DNA of 64,000 bases from Persicitalea sp964500445 (GCA_964500445.1 CAZCOG010000023.1:25936-89935); one strand, 5' to 3'. Shown: positions 18,602 to 27,138, numbered from the stretch's first letter. A program made the numbers and translations. Notes: generated by a model not told the origin, from the letters alone.

Positions 18602-19495
18602 ATGCGGATTGTTTTAACGGGTAGTTCCGGGAGAGTCGGCAGAGCTATTTATCGGGTGCTGTCGCCCGGTCATCGGGTCATTGGCATTGACCGATCTCCT
18701 TTTTCCACGACGCAGGTTGTGGCTGATTTCGTGGATATGGGACTACTAACCCAACTCCTAAAAGGAGCTGACGCGGTCATTCATACCGCGGCGCTCCATG
18801 CTCCCCATGTGGGTCTGGTTCCGGACGAAGAATTTCAACGGATCAATGTGCTGGGTACCCGTATGGTAGTGGAAGCGGCCCAAAAGGAGCGGGTACCTCG
18901 ACTGGTCTTTACCAGTACGACTGCCCTGTTCGGGCAAACAATCAGAGAAGGTGCGTCTGCCTGGGTGACAGACGAGACGACGCCCAATCCCCGCACGATT
19001 TACCATCATACCAAACTGGAAGCAGAAGCCTTGCTGCAGCAGGCAGCCGGTAAAAATCTTGCCGTTCGGGTGATTCGTATGTCGCGTTGTTTTCCGGAGC
19101 AGGCCGATATCATGGCGCTGCACCGCCTGTCCAGAGGTGTGGATGTGCGGGACGTCGCCGCGGCCCATGTGGCTGCCCTGACCAACGACGGGCCTGATTA
19201 CCAAAGCTACATTATCTCGGGTAAAACTCCTTTTCAAAAAGAAGACTGCCGACTGCTGGCCACAGACCTGGAAAAGGCTATCCAACTCCGGATGCCTGCA
19301 TTAGCGGACGCTTTTCAGAAACGGGGATGGAAACTCCCGCCTTCCATTGACCGAGTCTACGTATCGGATCTGGCAGAAAAAGAGCTGGGTTGGGCACCCC
19401 GCTATGGCTTTGAGGAGATACTGGACCAACTGGACCGGGCCAGTCTGGAAGTACTACCCGTTCCACTGAATGAAAATCTTCTCCCTGATTTGTGA
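18602..19495 (+). CDS. NAD-dependent epimerase/dehydratase (extended SDR)
   Basis: Extended short-chain dehydrogenase that probably acts on a nucleotide sugar or related metabolite. The dinucleotide-binding glycine motif GSSGRVG is at residues 7-13, and the active-site pair appears as TSTTALFG (Thr/Ser region) and YHHTKLEAE (Tyr-x-x-x-Lys) near residue 138-142. It has 297 residues, standard length. Substrate unknown. It stands alone between an esterase-like gene and a lipoprotein gene on the same strand. Confidence 0.75.
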   Translation: MRIVLTGSSGRVGRAIYRVLSPGHRVIGIDRSPFSTTQVVADFVDMGLLTQLLKGADAVIHTAALHAPHVGLVPDEEFQRINVLGTRMVVEAAQKERVPRLVFTSTTALFGQTIREGASAWVTDETTPNPRTIYHHTKLEAEALLQQAAGKNLAVRVIRMSRCFPEQADIMALHRLSRGVDVRDVAAAHVAALTNDGPDYQSYIISGKTPFQKEDCRLLATDLEKAIQLRMPALADAFQKRGWKLPPSIDRVYVSDLAEKELGWAPRYGFEEILDQLDRASLEVLPVPLNENLLPDL

Positions 19496-19797
19496 TTGAC
19501 TGGTACTTCTATCGGCTTCATACCTCCGACGCTGGAATAAAAACTTGGTTGAGCGTATAGTAGTCAAAGTACCCCGCTCGTACATTGCCCTCCCATTCTT
19601 GCTGTAATCCGCACTCTCCGGTTGTAGAAATGCAACGGTATTCGGGTTGACGTTATGAGTACTTTTCACCAAAAAACTACGGTGAGCAAAAGGCTGGTCT
19701 GAAATTTTTTTCTAAAAATCCACTTTCCTTTCCAACGTATTTGCCTCTACCGGTCTCTATGGTAGCGAAAACAATTTTTTAACAAATTTTAAAAAGA
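19496..19797. other. Gene-free spacer
   Basis: 302 bases between the epimerase and the lipoprotein genes. It becomes strongly AT-rich over the last 100 bases before the lipoprotein ATG, as expected of a promoter region. I see no coding frame, RNA gene or convincing repeat in it. Confidence 0.5.
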
Positions 19798-20505
19798 ATG
19801 AACAAGAAGCAGAATGTGTGGTTGATGGGTGCTATGATGGGACTGAGTCTGTGGTCCTGCAACCAGGATGATGACGTGAGTGCGATGAAGAGCGTGGACT
19901 CTGACTTTGAACAAACTACCGATGGGTGGTCGGTCGATTTTGCCGATTACGGGGCCGATCAGGATAGTACAATATTTGAGTTTGGCTCGGAGATCGCACG
20001 GCTGCCCAGCCCGCTGGACACTACCAAAAAAGCGCTCAGAGTACAGAGCCACAACCGTAGCGACGATGTGTTTATGTTTTTAAAGAAGAAGGTTTCCGGC
20101 CTGGACCCGAATAGTACCTATAACGTTGTCTACGATATCGACCTGGGTACCAATGCGGCCGAAGGTAGTGTGGGTATCGGTGGTTCCCCCGCCGAATCGG
20201 TGTACCTCAAAGCAGGGGCCTCCCCCAATGAGCCGATGGTGAAACTGGTGGACGGCTTCTACGAAGTTACGATCGACAAGGGACAACAGGCCACCGGAGG
20301 TACCGAAATGCCCGTGCTGGGTAATGTGAGTAACGGCAAAGACAGCACGATCTATACCCTGGTGAAACGGTCCAACGCCGAAGCGCCGGTGAAGGTGAAG
20401 CCTAACGCCAACGGCGAGATTTGGCTGTGTGTCGGTACCGATTCGGGTTTCGAGGGCCTCACGACCCTTTACTACGACCGGATCAAAGTCACGATTCAGA
20501 AGTAG
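19798..20505 (+). CDS. Hypothetical lipoprotein, beta-sandwich type
   Basis: No family recognised. Residues 1-21 are a lipoprotein signal (LSLWSC, Cys21) followed by NQDDD, an acidic stretch after the Cys that fits surface export signals known in Bacteroidota. The rest, with segments such as DFEQTTDGWSVDFADYG and VFMFLKKKVSGLDPNSTYNV, resembles a carbohydrate-binding-like jelly-roll in which a bound molecule sits on a beta-sandwich. This is fold-level inference only. Followed at once by a strong terminator, so it is a single-gene transcript. Confidence 0.7.
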   Translation: MNKKQNVWLMGAMMGLSLWSCNQDDDVSAMKSVDSDFEQTTDGWSVDFADYGADQDSTIFEFGSEIARLPSPLDTTKKALRVQSHNRSDDVFMFLKKKVSGLDPNSTYNVVYDIDLGTNAAEGSVGIGGSPAESVYLKAGASPNEPMVKLVDGFYEVTIDKGQQATGGTEMPVLGNVSNGKDSTIYTLVKRSNAEAPVKVKPNANGEIWLCVGTDSGFEGLTTLYYDRIKVTIQK

Positions 20506-20533
20506 TTCAGAGACTAAAATCAATTTCTTTTTC

Positions 20534-20568
20534 ACTCCGCTATCCTGCTTTGGGTAGCGGAGTTTTTT
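20534..20568 (+). terminator. Rho-independent terminator after the lipoprotein gene
   Basis: Perfect nine-base stem ACTCCGCTA/TAGCGGAGT (20534-20542 with 20555-20563) followed by a run of T. It begins 29 bases after the lipoprotein stop codon. Confidence 0.9.
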
Positions 20569-20595
20569 ATATGCCTGAGATATAGAATTGGGCGT

Positions 20596-20700
20596 TGTAG
20601 CCAACCATCGTGGGACTGGTCGTCGGCGGCTTATTACCATTGGTGTGCAGTCTTGCAGACTAGGGACAACGGCGCACCACGATGACCGGTGGAAGGCTAC
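20596..20700. repeat. Imperfect long inverted repeat with inner hairpin
   Basis: Outer arms GTAGCC...CATCGTGG (about 20597-20613) and CCACGATG...GGCTAC (about 20677-20700) face each other, and an inner AGTCT-TGC-AGACT hairpin sits at about 20649-20661. The layout resembles a REP- or MITE-type mobile repeat or the end of an old insertion element. No transposase is nearby. Confidence 0.45.
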
Positions 20701-20712
20701 GGCGAACTAGGA

Positions 20713-20913
20713 TTATTGAAGGTTAAGAATGTAATCTAGCTTTCCTCTGATTTCTTCGTCGATCTCCATCGGTTCAAGAAGCGAAATCAGTTGATAGTAG
20801 TCGCGTTTATAAAAATCCTGTGGAAGACCAAGGCGTTTATAGAATTCTGGAAAAATATCATCCAACCAATCATCGGAAAGTTTTTGATCATCCCAAAAGG
20901 AATTTGATAAATC
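20713..20913 (-). pseudogene. 5'-truncated gene fragment, family unknown
   Basis: 66 open codons on the minus strand ending in TAA at 20713. The translation has convincing protein character (FWDDQKLSDDWLDDIFPEF, then YKRLGLPQDFYKRDYYQLIS, and an acidic helical end). It has no start codon; the frame is broken by TGA exactly where the adjoining hairpin element begins. It is best read as the tail of a gene cut off by rearrangement. Function unknown. Confidence 0.5.
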
Positions 20914-20920
20914 TCACGCT

Positions 20921-20970
20921 GCCGCCAGTTTGTAACTGGTGGATGAACATAAAGCAAGTCTACGACTTGC
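20921..20970. repeat. Double-hairpin REP-like element
   Basis: Two adjacent hairpins: CCGCCAGTT-TGT-AACTGGTGG at 20922-20942 (one G-T pair) and the perfect GCAAGTC-TAC-GACTTGC at 20954-20970, both with three-base loops and about 11 bases between them. Paired hairpins of this sort are typical of REP-type interspersed elements. It lies between the truncated gene and the damaged gcvP tail copy. Confidence 0.6.
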
Positions 20971-20979
20971 ACAATATAT

Positions 20980-21072
20980 CTTGCGCCTCCACATACCCCT
21001 CTCAGGAATACACGCACAAATCAAATTCTGATCATCGTAGGCGCTATCCACGCGGCCAGAACTTGTTGAAGT
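20980..21072 (-). pseudogene. Degenerate copy of the gcvP 3' end
   Basis: These bases align with 21759-21861, the last part of gcvP, in the same orientation. An 11-base deletion (between CGCGG and CCAGAAC) and many substitutions break the frame. Together with intact gcvP it brackets the DUF433/DUF5615 pair, so that pair now sits between direct repeats of a gene tail. Confidence 0.8.
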
Positions 21073-21081
21073 AAAAAGCAC

Positions 21082-21459
21082 TTAGAGTAACCTAACTCGT
21101 ACATTAACAAGCCCTCCCGAATTTTTCGCCGTAACAATAAAGGGCGGCGTAAGTTCTTGAAGTTGGAAAAGTACCTTTAACGAAGTAATAGTATGATGCT
21201 GGGCGATGTGTCCCGGCTTCAAATACACAATCCCATAAATAGGCTGCCGGGCGGCAATAGCCAGCGTACCGAAGTCGCTATCCTGCGTGATGACGACTCG
21301 TTGCTGTTTGACGGCTAAGTCGAGCAGGAAAGAATCCCGCCGACCGCTCAGCAGGTTTTCCTTCACGTCGAAAACATCCAACTGACAATCCCTGAGAAAC
21401 TGAACCACGTCGGAACTGATGTTCTCATCAGTCAAAAACTTACATTCGGAAAGCTTCAC
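21082..21459 (-). CDS. DUF5615 PIN-like protein, putative toxin
   Basis: 125 residues of the DUF5615 family, a PIN-fold (VapC-related) group seen as the partner of DUF433 proteins. Acidic residues expected of a PIN nuclease are visible: Asp11-Glu12 in FLTDENIS and Asp60/Asp62 in VVITQDSDFG. Predicted ribonuclease toxin, by family. The start is GTG at 21459, overlapping the stop of the DUF433 gene in a GTGA junction, which indicates translational coupling. The pair is flanked by gcvP and by a damaged copy of the gcvP tail. Confidence 0.8.
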   Translation of the reverse strand: MKLSECKFLTDENISSDVVQFLRDCQLDVFDVKENLLSGRRDSFLLDLAVKQQRVVITQDSDFGTLAIAARQPIYGIVYLKPGHIAQHHTITSLKVLFQLQELTPPFIVTAKNSGGLVNVRVRLL

Positions 21460-21689
21460 ACGACTGGGGCCATTTCATAAAACGCATCGTTTCGCAGGTT
21501 GTACGCGGCAAACGAAACAGCCTGCTGAATAGCTTCAACAGATAAATGCGGATAAACTTCGGCAATCTGGCTAACAGAACCGCCGGATACGATTAGCTCT
21601 AAAATGAACTCTACGCTAATCCTGGTACCCTTAATAACAGGTTTGCCCCCCAGAATGTCAGGGTCGGAAGTAATATGTGGGAAATTCAT
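21456..21689 (-). CDS. DUF433 family protein, putative antitoxin
   Basis: 77-residue DUF433 protein with the family hallmark DPDILGGKPVIKGTRISVEF followed by a winged-helix-like stretch (LIVSGGSVSQIAEVYPHLS). DUF433 proteins precede DUF5615 or PIN proteins and are regarded as DNA-binding antitoxins (VapB-like). First gene of the two-gene unit; overlaps the DUF5615 gene by four bases. It lies 58 bases past the gcvP stop on the same strand, so it could be read through from gcvP. Confidence 0.8.
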   Translation of the reverse strand: MNFPHITSDPDILGGKPVIKGTRISVEFILELIVSGGSVSQIAEVYPHLSVEAIQQAVSFAAYNLRNDAFYEMAPVV

Positions 21690-21747
21690 AATTGATCAGT
21701 TTTCCAGCAAATTAAAGGTTTCCGACCCAGTTTCCAAACGCTCTACC

Positions 21748-24636
21748 TCACTCCGCTACTTCCGCCTCCGCGTACTCCTCCACCGGAATACAGGCACAGA
21801 TCAAATTCCGGTCACCATACGCGCTATCCACGCGGCTGACGCTCGGCCAGAACTTGTTAAAGCGCAGGGCGGGCAGTGGAAAGGCCGCTTTTTCGCGGGA
21901 GTAGGGTCGGTTCCAGTTGTCGGCCAGTACCACGCGGGAGGTGTGCGGCGCGTGTTTCAGGACGTTTTCGGCGCGGTCGGCGGTACCCTCTTCTACCTCG
22001 CGGATTTCCTGGCGGATGGCCAGCATCGTGTCGCAGAAGCGGTCGAGTTCGGCCTTGGACTCCGATTCCGTCGGCTCGATCATCAAAGTACCCGCCACCG
22101 GGAATGATAAAGTCGGTGCGTGATAGCCGTAGTCCATAAGGCGCTTGGCGATGTCCTCAGCCTCGATGCCCGCGGCTTTGAACGGACGGCAGTCGAGAAT
22201 CATTTCGTGGGCGCAGCGGCCGTTGGCTCCGGTATAAAGTACCTTGAAGTCATCGCGAAGGCGTTCCTTGATGTAGTTGGCATTCAGGATCGCCATTTTG
22301 GTGGCGTTGGTCAGGCCCGCGCTGCCCATCATCGCGATGTAAGCGTAGGAAATCGTGAGGATGCTCGCGCTGCCGTAAGGTGCCGCCGACACCGCCCCGG
22401 CCTTACCCACGTGGGTACCCTGACTCACGTGCTTCGGCAGGAAGGGTACTAATTGCTCAGCCACGCCGATAGGCCCCATGCCGGGACCACCACCACCGTG
22501 CGGAATGCAGAAAGTCTTGTGCAGGTTGAGGTGGCAGACGTCCGCCCCAATCAAACCCGGACTCGTCAGGCCGACCTGGGCATTCATGTTCGCGCCGTCC
22601 ATGTACACCTGTCCGCCGTGCTCGTGGATCAGGGCGCATATTTCCTTGATACTTTCTTCAAAAACGCCGTGCGTAGACGGGTAGGTAACCATCAGACAGG
22701 CGAGTTGGTCGCTGTACTGCTCGGCCTTCGTCCGCAGATCGGCGACGTCGATATTGCCGCGCTCGTCACACTTGGTCACCACGACTTTCATGCCCGCCAT
22801 CACCGCCGAGGCGGGATTGGTACCGTGCGCCGACGATGGGATCAGGGCCACATTGCGGTGGCTGTCGCCCCGGCTTTCGTGGTAGGCGCGGATCACCATC
22901 AGGCCCGCGTACTCGCCCTGCGCGCCGGAGTTGGGTTGCAGCGACATGGCGGCAAAGCCCGTGATTTCGCACAGCCAGGCGTTCAGCTCCTCAAACATAA
23001 TCTGGTAGCCGCGTGCCTGCTCCACAGGCGCAAAAGGGTGCATTGCGCCGAATTCTGGCCAGGTCACGGGAATCATTTCCGCCGTGGCGTTGAGTTTCAT
23101 GGTGCAACTACCCAGCGAAATCATGGAATGCACCAGCGACAAATCCTTGTTTTCCAAAGATTTGAGGTACCGCAACATCTCGTGTTCGGTATGGTGCGTA
23201 TTGAACACCGGATGAGTTAGGTAAGGCGCGTGGCGGGTAAGATTTTCAGGGAAAGTGATTTCCATTTCCTCCTCGATCACCATTTCGCCTGCAAAACCGG
23301 ACACCTCAGCGAACAGGTTCAACAAATTAATAACGTCGTCGAAGGTCTTGGCCTCGTCAAACGACACGCTCACGCGGTTGTCGGGGAAGGGATAATGCCG
23401 CAGGTTGACCCCCCACTTGCCCGATTCTTCTTTCAGCTTTTTGGCCAAAGCCGTCTGAATCGTGACCGTATCAAAGTACTCCTCGGTCGTGACGTGAAAA
23501 TTGAATTTCTTGATCGTCTCGGCGAACAATTTGGCCAGGCCGTGCGTCTTGGCGGCGATGGCTTTCAGACCTTTAGGGCCGTGATAGACCGCGTAGGCTC
23601 CGGCCATGACGGCCAACAGTACCTGCGCGGTACAGATATTAGACGTGGCCTTTTCGCGGCGGATATGCTGCTCACGAGTTTGCAGGGCCATGCGCAGGGC
23701 ACGATTTCCCTCGGCATCGACCGACACGCCGATGATGCGGCCGGGTAGTTGGCGCTTGAAGGCATCTTTGGTGGCAAAAAATGCCGCATGTGGTCCGCCG
23801 TAGCCCATCGGCACGCCGAAACGCTGCGCCGAGCCGACGACTACATCGGCGCCCATTTCACCGGGAGATTTAAGTAAAGTTAACGCCAACAAGTCGGCGG
23901 CTACCGCTACCGTCAGGTCCAGATCGTGGGCGGCGGCGATGAAACCAGTGTAATCAAAAACCTGACCATTGGTTGCGGGGTACTGTACCAACGCCCCAAA
24001 CAAATTCTCCTGCGTCAGGTCGGTGGTGCGGTGGTTACCGATGAGTAGTTTGATACCCACGGGCGTCGCACGGGTGAAAAGCAGGTCGATGGTCTGCGGG
24101 TGGCAGAGGTCCGAGACGAAGAAGGTATCGGCGGCTTTCTTGTTGGCGGGCCGGGCGGCGTAGAGCATCGTCATAGCTTCGGCGGCGGCAGTAGCTTCGT
24201 CCAGCAGCGAAGCGTTGGCGATTTCCATGCCCGTCAGTTCGGTGACGACAGTTTGGAAATTAAGCAGCATTTCGAGCCGTCCCTGCGCGATTTCGGCCTG
24301 ATAAGGTGTGTAGGCCGTGTACCAGCCCGGATTTTCCAGAACATTCCGTAGGATCACATTGGGCGTGATGGTGTCGTAGTAGCCTTGCCCGATGTACGAT
24401 TTCAGAATAGCATTCTCACTGGCCATGCGCTTGAAACCCCGCAAAAAGGCACGCTCCGAGCGGGCGGGGGGTAGTTTTAGCGGCTCCGCCATACGGATGC
24501 CCGCCGGGACGGTCTGGTCGATGAGTTCGTCTAGGGAATTTACGCCCAGCGTTTGCAGCATTTCGCTGAGTTCCTGTTCGTCTTTGCCGTGGTGGCGGCT
24601 TTCAAATTTTTCCTGAGCCTGGAGATTGATTTTCAT
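21748..24636 (-). CDS. gcvP: Glycine dehydrogenase (decarboxylating), P-protein
   Basis: P-protein of the glycine cleavage system: decarboxylates glycine with pyridoxal phosphate and passes the aminomethyl group to lipoyl H-protein. It is the single-chain form of 962 residues, with both halves: N-terminal (MLLNFQTVVTELTGMEIANASLLDE) and C-terminal carrying the PLP Lys707 in NLHKTFCIPHGGGGPG. The frame is intact and full length. No gcvT or gcvH in the window. Its last ~100 bases are also present in a damaged copy at 20980-21072. Confidence 0.97.
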   Translation of the reverse strand: MKINLQAQEKFESRHHGKDEQELSEMLQTLGVNSLDELIDQTVPAGIRMAEPLKLPPARSERAFLRGFKRMASENAILKSYIGQGYYDTITPNVILRNVLENPGWYTAYTPYQAEIAQGRLEMLLNFQTVVTELTGMEIANASLLDEATAAAEAMTMLYAARPANKKAADTFFVSDLCHPQTIDLLFTRATPVGIKLLIGNHRTTDLTQENLFGALVQYPATNGQVFDYTGFIAAAHDLDLTVAVAADLLALTLLKSPGEMGADVVVGSAQRFGVPMGYGGPHAAFFATKDAFKRQLPGRIIGVSVDAEGNRALRMALQTREQHIRREKATSNICTAQVLLAVMAGAYAVYHGPKGLKAIAAKTHGLAKLFAETIKKFNFHVTTEEYFDTVTIQTALAKKLKEESGKWGVNLRHYPFPDNRVSVSFDEAKTFDDVINLLNLFAEVSGFAGEMVIEEEMEITFPENLTRHAPYLTHPVFNTHHTEHEMLRYLKSLENKDLSLVHSMISLGSCTMKLNATAEMIPVTWPEFGAMHPFAPVEQARGYQIMFEELNAWLCEITGFAAMSLQPNSGAQGEYAGLMVIRAYHESRGDSHRNVALIPSSAHGTNPASAVMAGMKVVVTKCDERGNIDVADLRTKAEQYSDQLACLMVTYPSTHGVFEESIKEICALIHEHGGQVYMDGANMNAQVGLTSPGLIGADVCHLNLHKTFCIPHGGGGPGMGPIGVAEQLVPFLPKHVSQGTHVGKAGAVSAAPYGSASILTISYAYIAMMGSAGLTNATKMAILNANYIKERLRDDFKVLYTGANGRCAHEMILDCRPFKAAGIEAEDIAKRLMDYGYHAPTLSFPVAGTLMIEPTESESKAELDRFCDTMLAIRQEIREVEEGTADRAENVLKHAPHTSRVVLADNWNRPYSREKAAFPLPALRFNKFWPSVSRVDSAYGDRNLICACIPVEEYAEAEVAE

Positions 24637-24885
24637 GCTTTATCAGATACTGGACGCTGGATTTTGGGTAGTATGCCGCCAAAGCGGTTGGCTGTTTGAG
24701 TTTAAAAAACAAAAGTAGGGAAAGTATTGATTTGCCTTAGAGTCATTGCCAGACAAATAATTAAGAAGGTAACATTTTGTTTTTGAAAGAAGTTTTACAA
24801 ACACTTATTGAGTTTAAGTTTTAATTTGTTACATACTCTTTTTTGTTATAAATTGTAAAGGGGTCACAATTCAGAATCAGTTATT

Positions 24886-25260
24886 ATGAGTACAAAAAAC
24901 ATATTATTTTTAATAACACTCTTTCTATCAATAGGTTGTAAAAATAAAAAGAGTGAAATAGATTTTAATCGGGAAACCTATTTTGTTGGGAAGTGGGAAG
25001 TTAATAGACCTACACCTGTTGAAATGAAGAAACCTATTCCAATAATTGTAGACTTTATCAGAGATGGCGTATTTGAGCTAAATATTAAAGATTCTGATCC
25101 CTCCTTGCCTCTCCCAAAGCGTCGCTGGTTCTACAATTCTGATAAAAAGGAACTAACTCTTTTTAACGCAGAGGTATATTTAATTGAGACTCAACAAATA
25201 GACTCGTTCACAGCAAAACAACAGTCTACAGGAGTGATATTATTGTTTAATCGAAAGTAG
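24886..25260 (+). CDS. Small AT-rich lipoprotein, unknown function
   Basis: 124 residues starting MSTKNILFLITLFLSIGCKN, a clear lipoprotein signal with Cys18. The mature part has short beta-type segments (YFVGKWEVNRP, FELNIKDSD, RRWFYNSDKKELTLF) like small lipocalin-type proteins that report weight loss on ligand loss; function unknown. Codon use is far more AT-rich than neighbouring genes, as is the 250-base upstream spacer, suggesting acquisition from a low-GC source. Confidence 0.65.
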   Translation: MSTKNILFLITLFLSIGCKNKKSEIDFNRETYFVGKWEVNRPTPVEMKKPIPIIVDFIRDGVFELNIKDSDPSLPLPKRRWFYNSDKKELTLFNAEVYLIETQQIDSFTAKQQSTGVILLFNRK

Positions 25261-25290
25261 ACTCTTGCCTTTCCAAAAGGGACATGACAT

Positions 25291-25317
25291 AAAAAAGCCC
25301 CGGAAAAATTCCGGGGC
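25291..25317 (-). terminator. Terminator of the small basic protein gene
   Basis: Perfect GCCCCGGAA/TTCCGGGGC stem with a three-base loop, followed in the minus direction by six T. It lies between two convergent small genes and may serve both. Confidence 0.9.
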
Positions 25318-25343
25318 GCAATACTATTTTTTCGAAGGTTATT

Positions 25344-25592
25344 TCAAGTATTGGGGCAGCCGCAGCTGCTCTTACGCTTGAAGATGCCGAGAAATTTCTT
25401 GCTGCGGGGCTTCTTATAGCCTTTGTACTTCTTGCGTCTTTTCTTTTTATTCTTGCCAAATAACCCCATCTCTGTCTTGGCAATAGATACCGCCGGTGAA
25501 GCGACTGCACGCGCTTCGGCCTCTACGCCAAATCCAACGAGCATCCAGCCGGAAAGTAAGAATATGATAAGTTTCTTGTTCATAGTTTTCAA
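25344..25592 (-). CDS. Small secreted, very basic protein
   Basis: 82 residues with a signal peptide (MNKKLIIFLLSGWMLVGFGV, cut near AEA-RA). The mature part is dominated by Lys/Arg (GKNKKKRRKKYKGYKKPRSK) and ends in a Cys-x-Cys motif. No family recognised; similar short Lys-rich secreted proteins are common in Cytophagales. A binding role for anionic polymers is only inferred from charge. Starts at ATG 25592 or 25583. A strong terminator follows the stop, supporting a real gene. Confidence 0.6.
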   Translation of the reverse strand: MKTMNKKLIIFLLSGWMLVGFGVEAEARAVASPAVSIAKTEMGLFGKNKKKRRKKYKGYKKPRSKKFLGIFKRKSSCGCPNT

Positions 25593-25729
25593 TGTCTTGG
25601 AGGTAAATCCTTTCTATTGCAACGTGTTGATAGCAATTTTATTCTTGGAAGCGAGCGACAAAACTTGAAATCGACAAAGTCACAGAGTGGCTCTGCTAGC
25701 CTCACTTTATCGTCCGGTGGCTTTCTCGA

Positions 25730-26986
25730 CTACCCCCGCACCAATTCCAATATCGTAATCTCCGGCAAAATCCCCACGCGTCCAGGATAGCCTAGGTACC
25801 CAAAACCCCGGTTGACGTACAAATGCTGGTTTTCTTCTGTATAAAGTCCCGCCCATTCCTTGTAACGGTACTGCACCGGACTCCACTTAAAGCCGGGCAA
25901 CTCTACCCCAAACTGCATTCCGTGCGTGTGACCAGCTAGGGCAAGGTCGATGTCTTTGAAGTTGGGCCGCACCTGCGCCTGCCAGTGGCTGGGATCGTGC
26001 GAAAGCAGAATTTTGACCGGATAATCTTCCGCGCCCCGGTACGCCTTGGCCAGATCGCCGTACTTGGCGAAGCCACCCGCGCCCCAGTTCTGGATGCCTA
26101 TCAGGCCAATTTCGGCTCCATCCACACGGATGGGGCGGTTTTCGTCGAGCATTAGGTTCCAGCCCATTTCCTTGTGGGCAGCGGCCAGGTCTTCGAGATT
26201 TTTACGCTTGGCAGCGGCATTCTCGAAGGGCTGGTAGTCGCCGTAGTCGTGATTGCCAAAGATGGAATGAACGCCAAGCGGGGCCTTTACTTTGCTGAAA
26301 ACGTCAATATAATCCTTCACCTCGTAGGCGCGGTCGTTGACCAGATCGCCCGTAAAAAAAGCAATGTCCGGTTTTTCTTTGAGCAGCATTTCCACGCCCC
26401 CTTTTACCGCCGTTTTATTGAAGAAACTACCCGAGTGGATATCGGAAAGCTGCGCGATGCGGATCCCGTCAAATTCTCTGGGCAAATTCTTCAAAACTAC
26501 CTTCACCCGCCGAATGCGGTAGTCGTGCGCTCCCGATATAATGCCATAGGCAAAAGTACCCAGCAAACTCCCCCCCGCGATGAGCGCGGTAGCCGACAAA
26601 AATTCCGAACGCGGAATGCGCGGGGCCGCCGGATCGGCCGGTGCAGGTGCCACCGAGGGCGCAAACCAGCTAACTACCCACTGAGACAAACGACGGATAT
26701 CGTCCACCAGCAGAAAAAGTACCGCGAATAGCTTGGACAAGTAGGGAATGGCAATGCCTGCAAAGACAAAGTTGCGCACTGTTTTGTTAAAATAATCCGG
26801 CGGGAGTAGCTGCACGATAATATACGCGCCCAACGTCAGGGCGGTGAAAGTCCAGTAAATTCCCGTCACCCAGCGCTGGGTACTTTCGGAGGAAGAGCGA
26901 ATCAGGGTGCGGACGGCTTGCCAGACATACCAGTCGATGGCGAAAAAAATGAAAGTAAGTATGATAAAGAAAAAGGAACGGTTCAT
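25730..26986 (-). CDS. Membrane metallophosphoesterase (YkuE-like)
   Basis: 418 residues: four hydrophobic helices in residues 1-150, then a calcineurin-like phosphoesterase domain with all metal motifs: LSDIHSG, FTGDLVND, FGNHDYG, LSHDPSHW and AGHTHGMQFG. YkuE-type proteins are anchored or exported phosphoesterases linked to envelope lipid or cell-wall metabolism. The real substrate is unknown. The gene stands alone. Confidence 0.82.
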   Translation of the reverse strand: MNRSFFFIILTFIFFAIDWYVWQAVRTLIRSSSESTQRWVTGIYWTFTALTLGAYIIVQLLPPDYFNKTVRNFVFAGIAIPYLSKLFAVLFLLVDDIRRLSQWVVSWFAPSVAPAPADPAAPRIPRSEFLSATALIAGGSLLGTFAYGIISGAHDYRIRRVKVVLKNLPREFDGIRIAQLSDIHSGSFFNKTAVKGGVEMLLKEKPDIAFFTGDLVNDRAYEVKDYIDVFSKVKAPLGVHSIFGNHDYGDYQPFENAAAKRKNLEDLAAAHKEMGWNLMLDENRPIRVDGAEIGLIGIQNWGAGGFAKYGDLAKAYRGAEDYPVKILLSHDPSHWQAQVRPNFKDIDLALAGHTHGMQFGVELPGFKWSPVQYRYKEWAGLYTEENQHLYVNRGFGYLGYPGRVGILPEITILELVRG

Positions 26987-27130
26987 CGGATTAAAAAAGA
27001 GGTATAGCGCACCGGAATTTCGGCACGTTGCTATAAACGCCGGAATGGTTTTTCTTGTTCAATCCCTGAATGAGCCAGTTTCAAACGGATTAAAAACCGG
27101 ATAGAAGTCGGTTGAGCACCCGTAAACGGG

Positions 27131-27138
27131 TAGTTTTG
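27131..27138 (+). promoter_or_regulatory. Bacteroidota-type -7 element TAGTTTTG
   Basis: Fits TAnnTTTG, the -7 consensus of Bacteroidota primary sigma factors, with GTTG about 19 bases upstream as a partial -33 box. It lies 24 bases before the ATG of the 73-residue protein. Confidence 0.35.

Noticed and set aside
20921..20970. CRISPR repeat
   Set aside because: Only one copy of each hairpin, no spacers and no cas genes.
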